A stretch of DNA of 35,318 bases from Nitrospiraceae bacterium UBA6905 (GTDB taxonomy: Bacteria; Nitrospirota; Thermodesulfovibrionia; Thermodesulfovibrionales; UBA6898). Location: the NCBI GenBank assembly GCA_002451165.1, contig DKBH01000067.1, positions 1-35,318 on the forward strand. The letters are read 5' to 3'. Shown piece after piece: positions 32,497 through 35,318 of this stretch. The translations under genes and the position numbers were made by a program. The notes beneath the pieces were generated by a model. That model was not told where the DNA came from, did no database searches, and saw only the letters and a program-made list of their open reading frames with translations. How positions within the stretch are numbered: position 1 is the stretch's first letter; each line of letters opens with the position of its first letter.

Positions 32497-34107
32497 ATGG
32501 ATTCTTTGAGCAATAACAATATGCTGCGTCGCGATTACCGAGACTATTTCCTTGTCAGCGTGATTATCATCTGGGGGCTCTTCTTTCTCAGCGGGTTCGT
32601 ATCCATACCCCTCATACCGCCCGACGAGCCCAAGTATGCCTTTGCCGCAGCAAAAATGATCGAGACAGGTGATTTCATCACCCCCACATTCAACTGCCAG
32701 CCTCGTTTCGACAAGCCGCCACTCATATACTGGGCCATTGCTATTTCTTTTAAGCTATTCGGTGTTTCCGACTGGGCTGCTCGGGCCCCTTCGCTTCTAG
32801 CAACGCTTGGGGTCATGCTTCTTCTTTACCGTGCAGCTCAGCAGCGGTCGGACCACTGGACCGCCCTCCTCTCTGTTCTCGTCTTCGCCACTATCCCTCA
32901 TATCTGGGTTATGGGCAGAGCGGTTGCGCCAGAAATGCTGCTGGTTTTTTTTGAAGTCGCCGCACTGTTCAGTTATTACCATGCCATTGAGAGAGAAAGA
33001 AAAGGATACCTGTATCTCGGTTTTGCGTGTCAAGCCTTTGCCTTTCTCACGAAAGGGCCGGTCGGCATCTTGATCCCCTGGGCTGTCATCTTCTTCTATT
33101 TCTCCTATAACAAGGGGATAATTCATACGGCAAAAAAAATGCTGCATCCCCTCGGCATTATCCTTCTCTTACTTATAGGGTTGCCGTGGTATATCATCAT
33201 GATCAAAATTTATGGGTATCGGTATGTTGAAGAATTCTTCCTCTTTCATAACATCTATAGATTTACCGGACAGGCGAGACAGCATCCCTTTTCTTTTTAT
33301 TATTACATCCCCATTGTCGTAGGCTCGCTCTATCTCTGGCTGCCATTCTTCCAAGAAGTATGGATACATCTTAAGAAGATATTCCGGGAAAAATCGGACG
33401 AGCTCTTCTTTGTCTTCTGGGCAGTATTTGTGGTGCTCTTTTTTAGCATATCGGCCAATAAGTTGCATAATTACATACTCATTGCCTATCCGCCGCTCGC
33501 GATCCTCATTGGCAGCGCCTTACGTCAGATGAGTGTTTTCAAGAAGACAGTGCGCAATAGCTACCGAGTCTTTGTGTTGGTAGAGATGTTGGCGCTTGCC
33601 TATGTCGCCTATTTCACGACAATGGCATCCAGACCCATCTTGCTGGGCGGATGTCTTGTCATGTTCGTCTCCCTACTGACCGCGGTGAAAGGAGATCTGC
33701 GGGAAAGAATCCTTTCTCTTACGGTAGTTAAGGGTTTAGCGATTCTTTTAGTGCTCAATCTGTTTATTGCAGCTCATGGATATCAAATTAGCCCTGTCTA
33801 TGCATTTGTTCTTCACGAGGTGGGTTCAGAAAAAATCCCGGTCTATTTCTATAAAGACGTCAGCGAAGACATCGTCTTCTATGCCGACCGATGCATCAGC
33901 GAACTCCATTCGCCGGAAGAGGTGAGAGAAGTCATCCGGGAGCAGAAAGAAGTGGTGCTTATTATGAGAGGGAAGTATTTGGATGAACTCCAGCAATTCA
34001 AACCGGACGTGATCGTTCCTTTTCATGATATACGCGGCCGCGATAGGTACATCTTTGAGTTTGATCGTTCAACGCCCCAGAATGAAATGCCTCCCGGACC
34101 ATCGTGA
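32497..34107 (+). CDS. GT39/ArnT-like polytopic membrane glycosyltransferase
   Basis: A 536-residue protein with about ten to twelve membrane segments. The first periplasmic loop carries the family signature PPDEPKYAFAAAKMIETGDF and FDKPPLIYW, with the Asp-Glu pair that is catalytic in ArnT/PMT enzymes. Such enzymes transfer a sugar from a polyprenyl-phosphate carrier to lipid A or protein on the periplasmic side. A soluble-looking C-terminal tail of about 100 residues follows. ArnT adds Ara4N to lipid A, and ugd lies upstream, but arnA, arnB and arnC are missing from the window, so the donor is open. The start at 32497 or Met9 (32521) cannot be decided; neither has a clear ribosome site. Confidence 0.85.
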   Translation: MDSLSNNNMLRRDYRDYFLVSVIIIWGLFFLSGFVSIPLIPPDEPKYAFAAAKMIETGDFITPTFNCQPRFDKPPLIYWAIAISFKLFGVSDWAARAPSLLATLGVMLLLYRAAQQRSDHWTALLSVLVFATIPHIWVMGRAVAPEMLLVFFEVAALFSYYHAIERERKGYLYLGFACQAFAFLTKGPVGILIPWAVIFFYFSYNKGIIHTAKKMLHPLGIILLLLIGLPWYIIMIKIYGYRYVEEFFLFHNIYRFTGQARQHPFSFYYYIPIVVGSLYLWLPFFQEVWIHLKKIFREKSDELFFVFWAVFVVLFFSISANKLHNYILIAYPPLAILIGSALRQMSVFKKTVRNSYRVFVLVEMLALAYVAYFTTMASRPILLGGCLVMFVSLLTAVKGDLRERILSLTVVKGLAILLVLNLFIAAHGYQISPVYAFVLHEVGSEKIPVYFYKDVSEDIVFYADRCISELHSPEEVREVIREQKEVVLIMRGKYLDELQQFKPDVIVPFHDIRGRDRYIFEFDRSTPQNEMPPGPS

Positions 34108-34236
34108 AAGCGGCGGTGAGGAAGTTTCTTGTGAGGACAGGCCGCCTTTATATTTTCTATAGTGCGCTCCAGTGCGCGTCGTCCCCAGTATTACGCGTTC
34201 AGGCGCGTGAGGTTAAGGATGTAAGATTAAGGGAAC

Positions 34237-34330
34237 TTATGACAGGATGATTTCTCTTCCCTGCCGATGGGATTCCCGGGCAGCCTCCACGATTCGTAGC
34301 GCATCTGCTCCGTCATCGGCTGTAGTCTTC
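34237..34330 (-). pseudogene. Relic of a Gfo/Idh/MocA family dehydrogenase C-terminus
   Basis: On the minus strand about 30 codons read TADDGADALRIVEAARES followed by HRQGREIILS and TAA (34237-34239). This is the usual last helix of Gfo/Idh/MocA NAD-dependent sugar dehydrogenases (DG..ALR..EA..ES...GR...L). Upstream on that strand the similarity stops near 34330, where Ig-like repeat sequence begins on the other strand. I recognised it from pattern only. The rest of the gene is gone. Confidence 0.55.
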
Positions 34331-34875
34331 GGCGCACCGTACGCAGTCACGTGGACAGCAGCGGCAGGCGCAGCATCCTGCAACGTCAGACTGTCCATTG
34401 ATGGCGGAGTGACGTGGTCAACCTTGGCACTTCGCTTGAATTATACAACCGCGAGTCGGGATGTTCCCAGTGCCATCAAAAAGAACATCACCAGTGCCGT
34501 TATCAAGGTCAGTGTTTATGACAGCAATAGCGTGAAGCTCGGTGCTAAGAAATAGGGCGTATTCATCTTTGATGTGCTGACCATTACGGCGCCGGCTGCT
34601 ACCGAGATAGATATTCAGAATGCTCCGTATACCATTACATGGATAGTGAATGGCATGCCGGCCCCTCCGGCCGCTGCAATAGTCAATTACACCTTGAAAA
34701 ACGGAACGACCTGGAAGACTGCGCAGGGTATTCAAATTTAGGGTCGTCCAGCTTCAGCCGGAACGTTCCTGCAGTGTCGCAAACTAAAACTAAGGCGAAG
34801 GCGAAGGTCATACTCAAGGCTGCTGATAGGAAAACAGCAGCAAAATCCGAAAGCGCCAAATTTACCGTTCAGTAA
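34328..34875 (+). pseudogene. Broken Ig-like repeat surface protein gene (two repeats)
   Basis: Two successive repeats align by eye. The first has APYAVTWTAAAG and SIDGGVTWSTLA; the second has NAPYTITWIVNG and TLKNGTTWKTAQG. Both end in a Lys/Ala-rich strand (the second: VPAVSQTKTKAKAKVILKAA, then ESAKFTVQ and stop at 34875). The frame is broken twice: a TAG at 34553-34555 lies where a serine is expected (GAKK-stop-GVF), and a frameshift near 34725 is needed to join TAQGI to NLGSSSFSRNVP. The open frame from 34247 starts antisense to the dehydrogenase relic and has no ribosome site, so it is not a real start. This is a decayed fragment of a larger extracellular or cell-surface protein. A terminator follows. 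Confidence 0.7.
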
Positions 34876-34904
34876 TTACTCTTTCAAGCCACTCCTTCTG
34901 TTTA

Positions 34905-34929
34905 GGGCCGAGAACTTCCCGGCCTTTTT
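34905..34929 (+). terminator. Rho-independent terminator after the Ig-like remnant
   Basis: GGCCG (34906-34910) and CGGCC (34920-34924) enclose a 9-base loop and are followed by TTTTT. It begins 30 bases after the last stop. The rest of 34876-35234 (359 bases) holds no gene; its 3' part carries the repeat and promoter described next. Confidence 0.6.
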
Positions 34930-35101
34930 CTCATGTCAGCCGAATCGATCGTGTATGTATAATCCGGTAATCCCCTGTAGTTTCTATTCCCAATACTTGC
35001 GGAACAGGCGGCGTACTAATCGCCAAAGTCCAACGCCCCTCCTCGATTATTCCCTGCTCATCCTTTCAAAATCCCGCCAAATTTTCAGTTGCATCTCCTT
35101 T

Positions 35102-35148
35102 TTTCGCATTACTGCGAAAGGAATTTGCAGAGCTGCACGCATGCGAAA
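35102..35148 (+). promoter_or_regulatory. Candidate enhancer sites: three TGCGAAA half-sites
   Basis: TTTCGCA (35102-35108) and TGCGAAA (35113-35119) form a perfect dyad with a 4-base centre. A third copy, TGCGAAA (35142-35148), follows, and both forward copies extend to TGCGAAAGG. The dyad centre lies about 96 bases upstream of the predicted sigma-54 start, the usual place for an activator site. Confidence 0.4.
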
Positions 35149-35181
35149 GGGGGAAATGCAATAAAAACAGTGAGATAGGGT

Positions 35182-35197
35182 TGGCACGGATCGTGTA
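35182..35197 (+). promoter_or_regulatory. Sigma-54-like promoter for the last gene
   Basis: TGGCAC (35182-35187) is a perfect -24 element. After GGATC comes GTGTA, which matches TTGCA at three of five bases. Predicted start is near 35207, 28 bases before the ATG at 35235, which leaves room for AAGGAGGA. The weak -12 keeps confidence low. Confidence 0.4.
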
Positions 35198-35234
35198 TTT
35201 AAGAGGGCAAGAACGAAACAAGGAGGACAGGACC

Positions 35235-35318
35235 ATGAAAGACACCACCTACACAAAGAGTTTAACATACGTCGGAGCAGGAGCAGGGGTTGTACTGTTT
35301 GCGATATTCGGACTTCTG
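35235..35318 (+). CDS. Start of a small membrane or exported protein, cut by the window end
   Basis: Only 28 codons are visible: a polar start MKDTTYTKSLTY followed by a hydrophobic, glycine-rich stretch (VGAGAGVVLFAIFGLL) that reads as a membrane segment or signal peptide. AAGGAGGA sits just before the ATG, so the start is well supported. The family cannot be told. A sigma-54-like promoter with repeated upstream sites suggests regulated expression. Confidence 0.7.
   Translation, partial: MKDTTYTKSLTYVGAGAGVVLFAIFGLL

Noticed and set aside
34247..34555. 102-codon ORF as an intact small gene
   Set aside because: Its first 27 codons are antisense to a dehydrogenase relic, it has no ribosome site, and the protein similarity continues beyond its stop.
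34955..35164. 69-codon open frame in the last intergenic region
   Set aside because: No ribosome site, composition unlike a protein, and it overlaps the terminator-to-promoter region and the TGCGAAA sites.

Overview
The window looks like chromosomal DNA of a Gram-negative bacterium that makes LPS. It probably belongs to the Nitrospirota/Thermodesulfovibrionia or a nearby deep lineage. That placement is an inference from gene content: a NifA-type activator beside glnB-glnA, Ig-like repeat remnants ending in a Lys/Ala-rich strand, a DacZ-type diadenylate cyclase, and heptose plus lipid A export genes. I see no insertion sequence, integrase or CRISPR array.

Layout. 1-6.2 kb holds a mixed set: the C-terminal part of a Y-family DNA polymerase, a DJ-1/PfpI protein, an MtfA-like M90 peptidase, a DegP/HtrA protease with a clear terminator, a stand-alone NosL protein and an unrecognised secreted protein with a long structured leader. 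6.5-11.1 kb is a nitrogen-control module. A NifA-type sigma-54 activator is divergent from a glutamine amidotransferase-glnB-glnA run that has a near-consensus -24/-12 promoter. 11.2-16.2 kb holds a c-di-AMP synthase, heptose-7-phosphate kinase, a PP-loop ATPase, hisF and hisA.

16.2-32.1 kb is a long LPS core/lipid A locus on the plus strand: DUF3108 protein, MsbA flippase, polysaccharide deacetylase, two paralogous GT4 enzymes, a WaaP-like kinase, GT2, GT9 heptosyltransferase, CgeB-like GT, another GT, O-antigen ligase, GT2, GT4, WaaE-like GT2 and UDP-glucose 6-dehydrogenase. Most of these genes overlap or nearly touch, so they probably form one or a few operons. tRNA-Val(CAC) and an ArnT-like GT39 membrane transferase follow. 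The end is a decay zone: a Gfo/Idh/MocA C-terminal relic abutting a broken Ig-like repeat gene, then a sigma-54-like promoter with repeated upstream half-sites in front of a gene that runs off the window.

The most interesting signals are regulatory. Several genes (nifA-like, rfaE1, hisF, hisA, msbA, the CgeB-like GT) carry a TATNNT -10 element only 5-8 nt before the ATG and no usable Shine-Dalgarno, which suggests leaderless transcripts. The amidotransferase gene reaches the same state through a sigma-54 promoter. The secreted-protein gene has an attenuator-like leader in which a small ORF is laid over an intrinsic terminator hairpin.
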